Below are positions 17,190 through 25,554 of a stretch of 64,000 nucleotides of DNA, piece by piece; position 1 is the first letter of the stretch, and every line of letters starts with the position of its first letter. The position numbers were made by a program, and so were the translations under genes. This DNA is from Streptomyces sp. TBY4 (GTDB taxonomy: Bacteria > Actinomycetota > Actinomycetes > Streptomycetales > Streptomycetaceae), in NCBI RefSeq assembly GCF_024213195.1, contig NZ_JANAVF010000015.1, positions 62,001 to 126,000 on the forward strand, in the 5' to 3' direction. Under the pieces are notes generated by a model that was given only the letters and a program-made list of their open reading frames with translations, searched no databases and was not told the DNA's origin.

Positions 17190-17981
17190 TCAGACCCGGC
17201 GCAGTACCGCCACGACCTTGCCGAGGATGGTGGCCTCGTCACCGGGGATCGGCTGGTAGGCGGCGTTGTGCGGGAGCAGCCAGACGTGGCCGTCCTCGCG
17301 CTTGAATCGCTTGACCGTGGCCTCGCCGTCCAGCATGGCGGCGACGATGTCGCCGTTCTCCGCGACGGGCTGGCGGCGGACGGTGACCCAGTCGCCGTCA
17401 CAGATGGCGGCCTCGATCATCGAGTCGCCGACGACCTTGAGGCAGAACAGCTCTCCGTCGCCCACGAGCTGGCGGGGGAGGGGGAACACGTCCTCCACCG
17501 ACTCCTCGGCGAGGATCGGGCCACCGGCCGCGATCCGGCCCACCAGGGGCACGTACGAGGCCGCGGGCTTGCCCGTGGTGTCCGTGGGCTGCGAGCTGGG
17601 CTGGTCGGAGCCGCGGACCTCGTACGCCCGGGGGCGGTGGGGGTCGCGGCGCAGGAAGCCCTTGCGCTCCAGGGCCATCAGCTGGTGCGCGACCGACGAG
17701 GTGCTGGACAGGCCGACCGCCTGGCCGATCTCCCGCATCGACGGCGGGTAGCCGCGCCGCTGCACCGAGTCGCGAATGACCTCGATGACCCTCCGCTGCC
17801 GGTCCGTGAGCCCCGAGCTGTCGGCGCGGATGCCTGGAGGTCGCCCTGGCAGCGAGCGTGCGGGGCGTACGGGCTCCGCCTCCGGGTTCAGGCTTGCGTC
17901 ATTCATGGCATGCACCGGCTCGAGTCGGCTCTGGGAGCGGTTCTGGGCAGTGATGGTGGCACTGTCTGCGGTGGTGGTCAC
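17190..17981 (-). CDS. lexA: SOS-response repressor LexA
   Basis: LexA repressor of 263 residues. N-terminal winged helix-turn-helix (SMREIGQAVGLSSTSSVAHQ, residues about 81-100), a self-cleavage Ala152-Gly153 bond (GRIAAGGP), and the Ser187/Lys224 catalytic dyad (GDSMIEAA, ATVKRF). It represses DNA-damage genes until RecA triggers autocleavage. GTG 17981 is chosen because GAGAGGGG lies just upstream; an upstream in-frame start would run into the operator. The roughly 55-residue N-terminal extension before the HTH is long compared with E. coli LexA and is typical of Streptomyces. Confidence 0.95.
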   Translation of the reverse strand: MTTTADSATITAQNRSQSRLEPVHAMNDASLNPEAEPVRPARSLPGRPPGIRADSSGLTDRQRRVIEVIRDSVQRRGYPPSMREIGQAVGLSSTSSVAHQLMALERKGFLRRDPHRPRAYEVRGSDQPSSQPTDTTGKPAASYVPLVGRIAAGGPILAEESVEDVFPLPRQLVGDGELFCLKVVGDSMIEAAICDGDWVTVRRQPVAENGDIVAAMLDGEATVKRFKREDGHVWLLPHNAAYQPIPGDEATILGKVVAVLRRV

Positions 17982-18044
17982 GTCGGCCCCTCTCGAAATG
18001 TTCTCCCTAGCTGGACAACGGTAGTTGCTTTCGAAAGGTTGCGC

Positions 18045-18058
18045 CAAACACACGTTCG
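18045..18058. promoter_or_regulatory. Candidate LexA operator (SOS box) upstream of lexA
   Basis: CAAACACACGTTCG matches the actinobacterial SOS box CGAACNNNNGTTCG with one mismatch and lies 64 bp upstream of the lexA start, fitting autoregulation. Confidence 0.65.
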
Positions 18059-18278
18059 AGTGAAAAATCGGAGATCACCCACCGTGTTCACTTCGTGAGG
18101 TGTATATGCCGCTGGCGGGCCGTCCGGACCGAACGGGGGTTCGGCTGCGGAGCCACTGCTTACGGTACCCTTCCGGGTCGGGTCGGCGCCGTCCGGGTCT
18201 GTGCCCAGTCTGGCACCGCAAGGCCTGTGATCCGGCCATCGGACACCGCGACACGCGGAGCGGTGTAAATCCACCACA

Positions 18279-18325
18279 ACCCAAGATCTAGTGGTTGGAT
18301 GAGCGCTGCCACCCAGAAGTTGTGG
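18279..18325. promoter_or_regulatory. Tandem NrdR boxes upstream of nrdRJ
   Basis: ACCCAAGATCTAGTGG (18279-18294) fits the NrdR-box consensus acaCwAtATaTwGtgt at 12 of 16 positions. A weaker copy, CACCCAGAAGTTGTGG (18310-18325), starts exactly 31 bp downstream, the three-helical-turn spacing known for NrdR boxes. They lie 133-179 bp before nrdR. The rest of the 476-bp lexA-nrdR gap holds the lexA operator and no gene; I do not see a cobalamin riboswitch signature here. Confidence 0.65.
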
Positions 18326-18457
18326 TCCTCGGTCTGCCGGGGCCCCCGGCATCGCATATGCTTGTGGCTGCTTCGAGAGCCTCCGACAGAGCTTCCGCCC
18401 TGTCGCCCAGGGGCTCCCGGGGTGATTCAGTCGTGCCAAGAGGAGGGTGAGGGAACC

Positions 18458-18970
18458 ATGCACTGCCCCTTCTGCAGGCACCCCGACAGCCGTGTCGTCG
18501 ACAGTCGCACCACCGACGACGGCACGTCGATCCGCAGGCGCCGCCAGTGCCCCGACTGCTCCCGTCGCTTCACGACGGTGGAGACGGCCTCGCTGATGGT
18601 GATCAAGCGCAGCGGGGTGACCGAACCCTTCAGCCGCACCAAGGTCATCTCCGGCGTGCGCAAGGCGTGCCAGGGACGTCCGGTCACCGAGGACGCCCTC
18701 GCCAAACTCGGCCAGCGGGTCGAGGAGGCGTTGCGCGCCACCGGGAGCGCCGAGCTGACCACCCACGACGTGGGTCTGGCCATCCTCGGCCCCCTGCAGG
18801 ACCTCGATCTGGTCGCGTACCTCCGGTTCGCGTCCGTTTACAAGGCGTTCGACACACTCGAAGACTTCGAGACCGCCATCGCGGAACTCCGCGTGCCGCG
18901 GTCTCACCCCGAAGAGTGCGAGCCCGGTGGGACCGTTCCGGTCCCCGTGCCCGCCTCCGCCGCCGACTGA
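18458..18970 (+). CDS. nrdR: Transcriptional repressor of ribonucleotide reductase genes, NrdR
   Basis: NrdR of 170 residues. N-terminal zinc ribbon with CPFC and CPDC pairs separated by a basic segment (RRRRQCPDCSRRFTTVE), then an ATP-cone domain (VIKRSGVTEPFSRTKVISGVRKAC). NrdR senses ATP/dATP and represses nrd operons by binding paired NrdR boxes, two of which lie upstream. ATG 18458 is set by conservation of the MHCPFC start and a purine-rich ribosome site (GAGGGTGAGGGAA); the frame is open further upstream but is not part of the protein. It is followed by nrdJ, 144 bp downstream. Confidence 0.97.
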   Translation: MHCPFCRHPDSRVVDSRTTDDGTSIRRRRQCPDCSRRFTTVETASLMVIKRSGVTEPFSRTKVISGVRKACQGRPVTEDALAKLGQRVEEALRATGSAELTTHDVGLAILGPLQDLDLVAYLRFASVYKAFDTLEDFETAIAELRVPRSHPEECEPGGTVPVPVPASAAD

Positions 18971-19114
18971 CCGGACGGCCCGTTCCGCGCCGTGCGTGCG
19001 TCGTGGAACGGCCGGTGGGTCTGGCGAAGAAGACGTAGATACAAGACACACAGCACCGTGCCGCGGAATAGCGCTGGCACTTTAGGGCGTTTTGCCCGCA
19101 TTGGGAGGAACGGC

Positions 19115-22009
19115 ATGACAGAGACGGCGAGCAGCTCGGCACGAGGTTCCCGCGCCAAGGGCACCAAGACTGCCAAGAGCGGCCTGCGTATCGAGCGCAT
19201 CCACACCACCCCGGGCGTGCACCCGTACGACGAGGTGACCTGGGCGCGCCGCGACGTCGTCATGACCAACTGGCGCGACGGCTCGGTCAACTTCGAGCAG
19301 TACGGCGTCGAGTTCCCCGACTTCTGGTCGGTGAACGCGGTCAACATCGTCACCAGCAAGTACTTCCGCGGCGCGGTCGGCAGCCCGCAGCGCGAGACCG
19401 GTCTGAAGCAGCTCATCGACCGGATCGTGAAGACCTACACGAAGGCCGGCGAGGACTTCGACTACTTCACGTCGCCCGCCGACGCGGAGATCTTCGAGCA
19501 CGAGCTGACCTACGCGCTCCTCCACCAGATCTTCAGCTTCAACTCCCCGGTGTGGTTCAACGTCGGCACGCCCCAGCCGCAGCAGGTCTCCGCCTGCTTC
19601 ATCCTGGCCGTCGACGACTCCATGGAGTCGATCCTCGACTGGTACAAGGAAGAGGGCATGATCTTCAAGGGCGGCTCCGGCGCCGGCCTGAACCTCTCCC
19701 GCATCCGCTCCTCCAAGGAGCTCCTCTCCTCCGGCGGCAACGCCTCCGGCCCGGTCTCCTTCATGCGCGGCGCCGACGCGTCCGCCGGAACGATCAAGTC
19801 GGGCGGCGCCACCCGCCGCGCGGCCAAGATGGTCGTCCTGGACGTGGACCACCCGGACGTCGAGGACTTCATCGCGACCAAGGTGAAGGAAGAGGAGAAG
19901 ATCCGCGCCCTGCGCGACGCGGGCTTCGACATGGACCTGGGCGGCGACGACATCACGTCCGTCCAGTACCAGAACGCCAACAACTCCGTCCGCGTGAACG
20001 ACGAGTTCATGACGGCCGTCGAGAACGGCACCGAGTTCGGCCTGCGCGCCCGCATGACCGGCGAGGTCATCGAGACGGTCGACGCCAAGTCGCTCTTCCG
20101 CAAGCTCGCCGAGGCCGCGTGGGCCTGTGCCGACCCGGGCATCCAGTACGACGGTGTGATCAACAACTGGCACACCTGCCCCGAGTCCGGCCGCATCACC
20201 GCGTCCAACCCCTGCAGCGAGTACATGCACCTGGACAACACGTCCTGCAACCTCGCCTCGCTGAACCTGATGAAGTTCCTCGACGACGACAGCAAGGGCA
20301 ACCAGTCCTTCGACGCCGAGCGCTTCGCCAAGGTCGTCGAGCTGGTCATCACCGCGATGGACATCTCCATCTGCTTCGCGGACTTCCCGACGCAGAAGAT
20401 CGGCGAGAACACCCGCGCCTTCCGCCAGCTGGGCATCGGCTACGCCAACCTCGGCGCCCTGCTGATGGCCACCGGCCACGCGTACGACTCCGACGGCGGC
20501 CGCACCCTCGCCGCGTCGATCACCTCGCTGATGACCGGTACCGCCTACAAGCGCTCCGCCGAGCTGGCCGCGATCGTCGGCCCGTACGACGGCTACGCCC
20601 GCAACGCCGAGTCGCACAAGCGCGTCATGAAGCAGCACGCCGACGCCAACGCCGTCGCGCCGCGCACCGAGGACCTGGACAACGTCATCTGGGCCGCGGC
20701 CACCGAGGCCTGGCAGGACGTGATCCGCCTCGGCGAGAAGAACGGCTTCCGCAACTCGCAGGCCTCCGTCCTCGCGCCCACCGGCACCATCGGTCTCGCG
20801 ATGTCCTGCGACACCACCGGTGTCGAGCCGGACCTGGCCCTGGTCAAGTTCAAGAAGCTCGTCGGCGGCGGCTCGATGCAGATCGTCAACGGCACGGTGC
20901 CGCAGGCCCTGCGCCGCATGGGCTACCAGGAAGAGCAGATCGAGGCGATCGTCGCCCACATCGCCGAGCACGGCGTGGTCGTCGACGCCCCGGGCCTCAA
21001 GCCCGAGCACTACTCGGTCTTCGACTGCGCGATGGGCGAGCGCTCCATCTCCGCGATGGGCCACGTCCGCATGATGGCCGCGATCCAGCCCTGGATCTCC
21101 GGCGCGATCTCGAAGACGGTCAACATGCCGGAGACGGCGACCGTCGAGGAGATCGAGGAGATCTACTTCGAGGCGTGGAAGCTGGGCGTCAAGGCGCTCG
21201 CGATCTACCGCGACAACTGCAAGGTCGGCCAGCCCCTCTCCGCGAAGAAGAAGGAAGAGGAGAAGGAGGAGGTCACCGCCAAGGCGGAGGACACCATCCG
21301 GACGGCCGTCGAGAAGGTCATCGAGTACCGCCCGGTCCGCAAGCGCCTCCCGAAGGGCCGCCCGGGGATCACCACCTCCTTCACGGTCGGTGGCGCCGAG
21401 GGCTACATGACCGCGAACTCCTACCCGGACGACGGTCTCGGCGAGGTCTTCCTGAAGATGTCCAAGCAGGGTTCGACCCTCGCGGGCATGATGGACGCCT
21501 TCTCGATCGCCGTCTCGGTCGGTCTGCAGTACGGCGTCCCGCTGGAGACGTACGTCGCGAAGTTCACGAACATGCGCTTCGAGCCGGCCGGCATGACGGA
21601 CGACCCGGACGTGCGGATGGCGCAGTCGATCGTCGACTACATCTTCCGCCGCGTGGCGCTCGACTTCCTGCCCTTCGAGACCCGCTCGGCCCTCGGCATC
21701 CACTCCGCCGAGGAGCGCCAGCGCCACCTGGACACCGGTTCCTACGAGCCCCTCGACGAGGAGCTCGACACGGAGTCCCTGACCCAGGCGGCCCCGCTCG
21801 CCGCGGTCCAGGCCGTTCCGGCCCCCAAGCCGGTCGCGGTCGTCCCGGCCCCGGCCACCAAGACGGCGCACTCCAACGCCGAACTGGTCGAGATGCAGCT
21901 CGGCGTCTCCGCCGACGCCCCGCTCTGCTTCTCCTGCGGTACGAAGATGCAGCGCGCCGGCTCCTGCTACATCTGCGAGGGCTGCGGCTCCACCAGCGGC
22001 TGCAGCTGA
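19115..22009 (+). CDS. nrdJ: Adenosylcobalamin-dependent (class II) ribonucleotide reductase NrdJ
   Basis: Class II ribonucleotide reductase of 964 residues, reducing ribonucleotides to deoxyribonucleotides with a B12-generated radical, independent of oxygen. Seen: the substrate-site cysteine region QQVSACFILAVDDS, GGSGAGLNLS, the NPCSEYMHLDNTSCNLASLN block (with active-site Asn-Cys-Glu), and APTGTIG. A C-terminal zinc-ribbon-like tail has CFSC, CYIC and CGSTSGC pairs that relay reducing equivalents. A Lys/Glu-rich insert (KKKEEEKEEV) lies near residue 713. ATG 19115 is preceded by GGGAGGAA. Co-transcription with nrdR is expected; it ends in a strong terminator. Confidence 0.97.
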   Translation: MTETASSSARGSRAKGTKTAKSGLRIERIHTTPGVHPYDEVTWARRDVVMTNWRDGSVNFEQYGVEFPDFWSVNAVNIVTSKYFRGAVGSPQRETGLKQLIDRIVKTYTKAGEDFDYFTSPADAEIFEHELTYALLHQIFSFNSPVWFNVGTPQPQQVSACFILAVDDSMESILDWYKEEGMIFKGGSGAGLNLSRIRSSKELLSSGGNASGPVSFMRGADASAGTIKSGGATRRAAKMVVLDVDHPDVEDFIATKVKEEEKIRALRDAGFDMDLGGDDITSVQYQNANNSVRVNDEFMTAVENGTEFGLRARMTGEVIETVDAKSLFRKLAEAAWACADPGIQYDGVINNWHTCPESGRITASNPCSEYMHLDNTSCNLASLNLMKFLDDDSKGNQSFDAERFAKVVELVITAMDISICFADFPTQKIGENTRAFRQLGIGYANLGALLMATGHAYDSDGGRTLAASITSLMTGTAYKRSAELAAIVGPYDGYARNAESHKRVMKQHADANAVAPRTEDLDNVIWAAATEAWQDVIRLGEKNGFRNSQASVLAPTGTIGLAMSCDTTGVEPDLALVKFKKLVGGGSMQIVNGTVPQALRRMGYQEEQIEAIVAHIAEHGVVVDAPGLKPEHYSVFDCAMGERSISAMGHVRMMAAIQPWISGAISKTVNMPETATVEEIEEIYFEAWKLGVKALAIYRDNCKVGQPLSAKKKEEEKEEVTAKAEDTIRTAVEKVIEYRPVRKRLPKGRPGITTSFTVGGAEGYMTANSYPDDGLGEVFLKMSKQGSTLAGMMDAFSIAVSVGLQYGVPLETYVAKFTNMRFEPAGMTDDPDVRMAQSIVDYIFRRVALDFLPFETRSALGIHSAEERQRHLDTGSYEPLDEELDTESLTQAAPLAAVQAVPAPKPVAVVPAPATKTAHSNAELVEMQLGVSADAPLCFSCGTKMQRAGSCYICEGCGSTSGCS

Positions 22010-22040
22010 CGAGTACGCACGCTGCCGCTGAGTAGCTGAA

Positions 22041-22075
22041 GAAGCGGGGACCGGCCCAGGGCCGGTCCCCGCTTC
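22041..22075. terminator. Terminator of nrdRJ
   Basis: 17-bp perfect inverted repeat GAAGCGGGGACCGGCCC / GGGCCGGTCCCCGCTTC around a single A, 31 bp after the nrdJ stop. The innermost pairs must open to make a real loop. Confidence 0.85.
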
Positions 22076-22216
22076 CGCGTTCCCTTGGACACGCTGGTCA
22101 TGTCCTCCTCGGGGGATGAACAGCGGGGTTGGTGTGGAGGGCGGGCGTGGCGATCATTGTGCGGGGGTGGCCCGACGGCCGCCCCCGAATATCGCGGTGC
22201 GGAGAACGGGGGAGCC

Positions 22217-23059
22217 ATGGGAAGCAGGGGCGCGGTGTGGGGCGGCGACGAGCTGGACCTCGACGCCTATCTGGAGCGGATCGGCTGGGAGGGCGGGGAA
22301 CTCCGGGCGGATCTCGAGACGTTGAAGGCAGTGCACCGGGCGCACACCGGTGCGATCACCTTCGAGAGCCTGGACGTGCTGTTCGGCCGCCCCGTCGGGC
22401 TGGACGTCAAGGAGGTCGAGGACAAGCTCGTGCACGGCCGCCGCGGCGGGTACTGCTACGAGCAGAACACCCTGCTGGCCGCCGCCCTGGAGCGGATCGG
22501 CTTCGAGGTCTCCGGACGCGGTGCCCGCAACCGCTCCCGGGGAGGAGCTCTGACCGCGGTGACGCACGCCGTCCTCGTCGTCACCGTCGAAGGGGAACCC
22601 TGGCTCTGCGACGCCGGGTTCGGCTGGCAGGGGCCGCGCGAGCCCGTGCCGCTGGCGCGCCCCGGCGCCGAACTGCAGCAGGGGGCATGGGTGTTCCGCG
22701 TCCGGGAGGAGGCGGACGGGGTCCTCGTGCTGTGCGTTCCGCGCGAGGGAGTCTGGCGGGACCTGTACGCCTTCACCCCGCAGCCCTACCACCCCGTGGA
22801 CTACGTGGTGCTCAACCACTACAGCTCCTCGCACCCGCGCTCCGCCTTCGTCGGCCGGGTGGTGGTCCAGCGGCAGGGCGACTCCGAGCGCCTGGCCCTC
22901 GTAGGGCGGGAGCTCTCGCGGCTGCTCCCCGACGGGCGGACCGAGCGGCGGGAGGTGCCGGCCGGGGAGCTCCTCGCCCTGCTCGGACGGGAGTTCGGGC
23001 TTCGGCTGCCCGAGCGGGATGCGGCCGAACTCCTTCGGATGTACCGCGCCGAGGACTGA
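22217..23059 (+). CDS. nat: Arylamine N-acetyltransferase
   Basis: Cytosolic enzyme of 280 residues that moves an acetyl group from acetyl-CoA to arylamines or hydrazines. The Cys-His-Asp triad is visible: Cys80 in RRGGYCYEQN, His117 in THAVLVV, Asp132 in CDAGFG. The N-terminal motif VHRAHTGAITFESLDV is also typical. ATG 22217 follows GGGGGAG. The gene stands alone after the nrdJ terminator, 32 bp before a DUF4937 gene with which it may share a transcript. Physiological substrate unknown. Confidence 0.93.
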   Translation: MGSRGAVWGGDELDLDAYLERIGWEGGELRADLETLKAVHRAHTGAITFESLDVLFGRPVGLDVKEVEDKLVHGRRGGYCYEQNTLLAAALERIGFEVSGRGARNRSRGGALTAVTHAVLVVTVEGEPWLCDAGFGWQGPREPVPLARPGAELQQGAWVFRVREEADGVLVLCVPREGVWRDLYAFTPQPYHPVDYVVLNHYSSSHPRSAFVGRVVVQRQGDSERLALVGRELSRLLPDGRTERREVPAGELLALLGREFGLRLPERDAAELLRMYRAED

Positions 23060-23091
23060 CCCGGGCCCCGCCGGGCCCGTACGATGGCGCA

Positions 23092-23697
23092 GTGCTGGTC
23101 AAGTGGATTCGCTGCACGGTGACGGACCGACGCGGGTTCGAGCGCGGGCAGCGCAAATGGGCGGGGCTGCCCGGCGAACCGGGATTCCGGGGGCAGGGCG
23201 GCGGCTGGAGCCGGGGCCGGCAGGGGGTGGCGCACGTCTTCACCTTCTGGGAGAGCCGTTCCTTCTACGACTCCTTCATGGCCCGCTCCCACGACCGGCT
23301 GGCCGCCGCGCAGAACGGCACCTACACCGACGCCCGGGTCACGCTCTTCGACCACCGCTTCGACGTGAAGACCGGCTTCGAGCCCCGATTCACCGACGCC
23401 GACGTCGTCCGGGTCGCCCACACCCGGGTGCGGGAGGGCCGGGTGGACCATTTCGCGCTGATGCAGGAGAAGGTCTGGAATCCGGCCATGGCGGGCTCGC
23501 CCGGCATGGTCCGGGGGCTCTTCGGCGAGGCTCCCGGCCGCGAGTTCCTGGTGCTCTCGATGTGGCACGCGGCGGCCGAGCACGGCAAGTACCGGCAGGA
23601 GCGCGTCGAACGGCTGTCGCTGCGCGCCCAGATCCAGGCCGACGTGGAGGCCCTCACCGGGGACGTCGTGGACCTCGAACCCTCCTGGACGGTGTGA
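23092..23697 (+). CDS. DUF4937/YdbC-like protein
   Basis: Protein of 201 residues whose N-terminal half (VKWIRCTVTDRRGFERGQ, GGWSRGRQGVAHVFTFWES) resembles the DUF4937 family (B. subtilis YdbC), an alpha-beta ferredoxin-like fold of unknown function. The C-terminal half (FDVKTGFEPRF onward) looks like a second copy of a similar dimeric alpha-beta barrel unit. No catalytic motif is evident. GTG 23092 is the first usable start and has no clear ribosome site, so the start is uncertain. It follows nat directly. Confidence 0.7.
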   Translation: MLVKWIRCTVTDRRGFERGQRKWAGLPGEPGFRGQGGGWSRGRQGVAHVFTFWESRSFYDSFMARSHDRLAAAQNGTYTDARVTLFDHRFDVKTGFEPRFTDADVVRVAHTRVREGRVDHFALMQEKVWNPAMAGSPGMVRGLFGEAPGREFLVLSMWHAAAEHGKYRQERVERLSLRAQIQADVEALTGDVVDLEPSWTV

Positions 23698-23699
23698 CG

Positions 23700-23741
23700 G
23701 GTCCGGCCGGGGGCCGGTCGCGGTCCGGCCGGGGGCCGGTC
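23700..23741. repeat. 20-bp direct repeat after the DUF4937 gene
   Basis: GGTCCGGCCGGGGGCCGGTC occurs twice (23700-23719 and 23722-23741) with 2 bp between. Each copy is partly self-complementary, so the pair could act as a terminator. Confidence 0.7.
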
Positions 23742-23758
23742 CGGAGCCGGTCGGACGA

Positions 23759-23776
23759 GATGACCGTACGGTCATC
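23759..23776. promoter_or_regulatory. Perfect 18-bp palindrome, candidate operator
   Basis: GATGACCGTACGGTCATC is a perfect palindrome 58 bp upstream of the histidine phosphatase start. Gapless palindromes of this length with a CCGTACGG core resemble TetR- or GntR-type operators. No cognate regulator is adjacent. Confidence 0.5.
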
Positions 23777-23834
23777 GCCCCTGACCGGCGTGCCCCGGTG
23801 GGTGAGCCCGGCGGTGGCCGAATAGGGTCGTGGG

Positions 23835-24494
23835 ATGGTTCGACCACGGCGCATCGTCCTTGTCCGGCACGGGGAATCGGAGGGCAATGCCGATGACACG
23901 GTGTACGAGCGGGAGCCCGACCACGCCCTCCGGCTGACCCGCACCGGCCGCGAGCAGGCGGCGGAGGCCGGCGTGCGCCTGCGCGAGCTCTTCGGCGACG
24001 AGCACGTCAGCGCGTACGTCTCCCCCTACCGCCGGACCCTGCAGACCTTCCGCGAGCTGCGCCTGGACCCGACGCGCGTGCGGATGCGCGAGGAACCGAG
24101 GCTGCGCGAGCAGGACTGGGGCAACTGGCAGGAGCGGGAGGACGTACGGCTGCAGAAGGCGTACCGGGACGCGTACGGGCACTTCTTCTACCGATTCGCG
24201 CAGGGGGAGTCGGGCGCGGACGTGTACGACCGGGTCGGGGCCTTCCTGGAGAGCCTCTACCGCAGCTTCGAGGCCCCGGACCACCCGGAGAACGTGCTGC
24301 TCGTGACGCACGGTCTGACGATGCGGCTGTTCTGCATGCGCTGGTTCCACTGGTCCGTGGCCGAGTTCGAGGCCCTCTCCAACCCGGGGAACGGCGAGTA
24401 CCGGGTGCTCATGCTCGGTTCCGACGGCCGGTACCGGATGGACCGCCCGTTTGAGCGGTGGACCACACCCGAGCCTTATGACCTGGACGGCTAG
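23835..24494 (+). CDS. Histidine phosphatase (phosphoglycerate-mutase-like)
   Basis: Histidine phosphatase superfamily protein of 219 residues. The phosphorylated histidine lies in LVRHGESEGN (RHG motif near residue 12), the second arginine/glutamate region in VSPYRRTLQT and RLREQDWGNWQ, and the second catalytic histidine in VTHGLTMRLF. Members remove phosphate from small metabolites or proteins; the substrate cannot be told from sequence. The gene is followed after 11 bp by an ADP-ribosylglycohydrolase, so the two probably form an operon. Confidence 0.9.
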   Translation: MVRPRRIVLVRHGESEGNADDTVYEREPDHALRLTRTGREQAAEAGVRLRELFGDEHVSAYVSPYRRTLQTFRELRLDPTRVRMREEPRLREQDWGNWQEREDVRLQKAYRDAYGHFFYRFAQGESGADVYDRVGAFLESLYRSFEAPDHPENVLLVTHGLTMRLFCMRWFHWSVAEFEALSNPGNGEYRVLMLGSDGRYRMDRPFERWTTPEPYDLDG

Positions 24495-24505
24495 AGTGAC
24501 GCGCG

Positions 24506-25420
24506 ATGACCGCTGACTCCTCTCCCGAAGGGCGCTACGCACGCGCCATGGCCAGCCTCCGCGGGCTGGCCCTGGGTGACGCACTGGGTTCCCAGTACTT
24601 CGTCCCCGTGAACTACCCGCTGCTCAAGCGGCGCGAGCTGCCCGCGGGCAGCGATCCGTGGCAGTGGACCGACGACACCGAGATGGCCTGCTCGGTGGTG
24701 GCCGTGCTCGCCGGGCACGGCCGGGTGGACCAGGACGCGCTGGCCGCCTCCTTCGCCGGCCACCACGACTTCGACCGCGGCTACGGGCCCGCCGTGAACC
24801 GGATGCTGCGCCTGATCCGCGAGGGCGCGGACTGGCGCACGCTCGCCGCGGAACTGTTCAACGGCCAGGGCTCCTGGGGCAACGGCGCGGCCATGCGGGT
24901 CGCCCCGCTGGGCGCCTGGTACGCCGACGACCCCGAGCAGGCCACGCACCAGGCGGAGATCTCCGCCTACACCACCCACCAGCACCGCGAAGCGGTGTGC
25001 GGCGCGATGGCGGTGGCCGCCGCGGCCGCGCTGGCGGCCGATCCGGCCGGGCCGCCGAAGGCCGCCGACCTGCTGGACGGGGTGACCGCACTCGTCCCGC
25101 GGAGCGCGGTGGGCGCCGGGGTGCGGCGGGCTCGGGACATGCTCGACTACGGCGACGCGACCACCGTCGCCGCCGTACTGGGCTGCGGGCGGCGCACCAG
25201 CGCCCACGACACCGTGCCGTTCGCCCTGTGGTCGGCGGCGCGGGGCCTGGACGACTACGAGCGCGCCTTCTGGACCACCGCCCAGGTCGGCGGAGACGTG
25301 GACACGACCTGCGCGATCGTCGGCGGAGTGCTGGGTGCGCGCGGGGACGCGGTGCTGCCGCCGGCCTGGCTGGCCCGGACCGAAGCGCTGCCGGCCTGGC
25401 TGCCGGAGGCGGCGGGGTAG
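24506..25420 (+). CDS. ADP-ribosylglycohydrolase family protein
   Basis: Protein of 304 residues of the ADP-ribosyl-(dinitrogen reductase) hydrolase/ARH family, which releases ADP-ribose from protein or nucleic acid. Magnesium-site motifs are present: LALGDALGS near the N-terminus, WTDDTEMA (first Asp pair), NGAAMRVAPLG, and GGDVDTTCAIVGGVLGA (second Asp cluster). ATG 24506 lies 11 bp after the phosphatase stop. No ADP-ribosyltransferase partner is visible nearby. The association with a phosphatase is suggestive but unproven. Confidence 0.92.
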   Translation: MTADSSPEGRYARAMASLRGLALGDALGSQYFVPVNYPLLKRRELPAGSDPWQWTDDTEMACSVVAVLAGHGRVDQDALAASFAGHHDFDRGYGPAVNRMLRLIREGADWRTLAAELFNGQGSWGNGAAMRVAPLGAWYADDPEQATHQAEISAYTTHQHREAVCGAMAVAAAAALAADPAGPPKAADLLDGVTALVPRSAVGAGVRRARDMLDYGDATTVAAVLGCGRRTSAHDTVPFALWSAARGLDDYERAFWTTAQVGGDVDTTCAIVGGVLGARGDAVLPPAWLARTEALPAWLPEAAG

Positions 25421-25454
25421 GTCCCTCCATTTGTCACGGTCCTGCCACAGGCAT

Positions 25455-25495
25455 CTTTTGATCCTGTTCAAAAGTGTGGGTCAGCTGCCTACTCT
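25455..25495 (+). promoter_or_regulatory. Candidate promoter with overlapping inverted repeat
   Basis: CTTTTGA (25455-25461) and TCAAAAG (25468-25474) form a perfect 7-bp inverted repeat with a 6-bp spacer. A TTCAAA -35-like element (25467-25472), 17-bp spacing and TACTCT (25490-25495) overlap it, 60 bp upstream of the DUF4173 gene start, compatible with HrdB-type promoter control by a bound regulator. Confidence 0.4.
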
Positions 25496-25554
25496 GTCGG
25501 CTTCGCCTCCCCCTGCCCGACGGCGGTGGGAGGCCGGCAGGGGAGGGGAACCCG

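Noticed and set aside
18054..18457. Cobalamin riboswitch upstream of nrdRJ
   Set aside because: No B12-box-like GCCACTG with the expected flanks is seen; NrdR boxes explain control.
18299..18457. Longer NrdR start
   Set aside because: Would add 53 residues across the NrdR boxes; the conserved MHCPFC start has the ribosome site.
19082..21871. 929-codon minus-strand open frame
   Set aside because: Antisense shadow of nrdJ, with low-complexity product.
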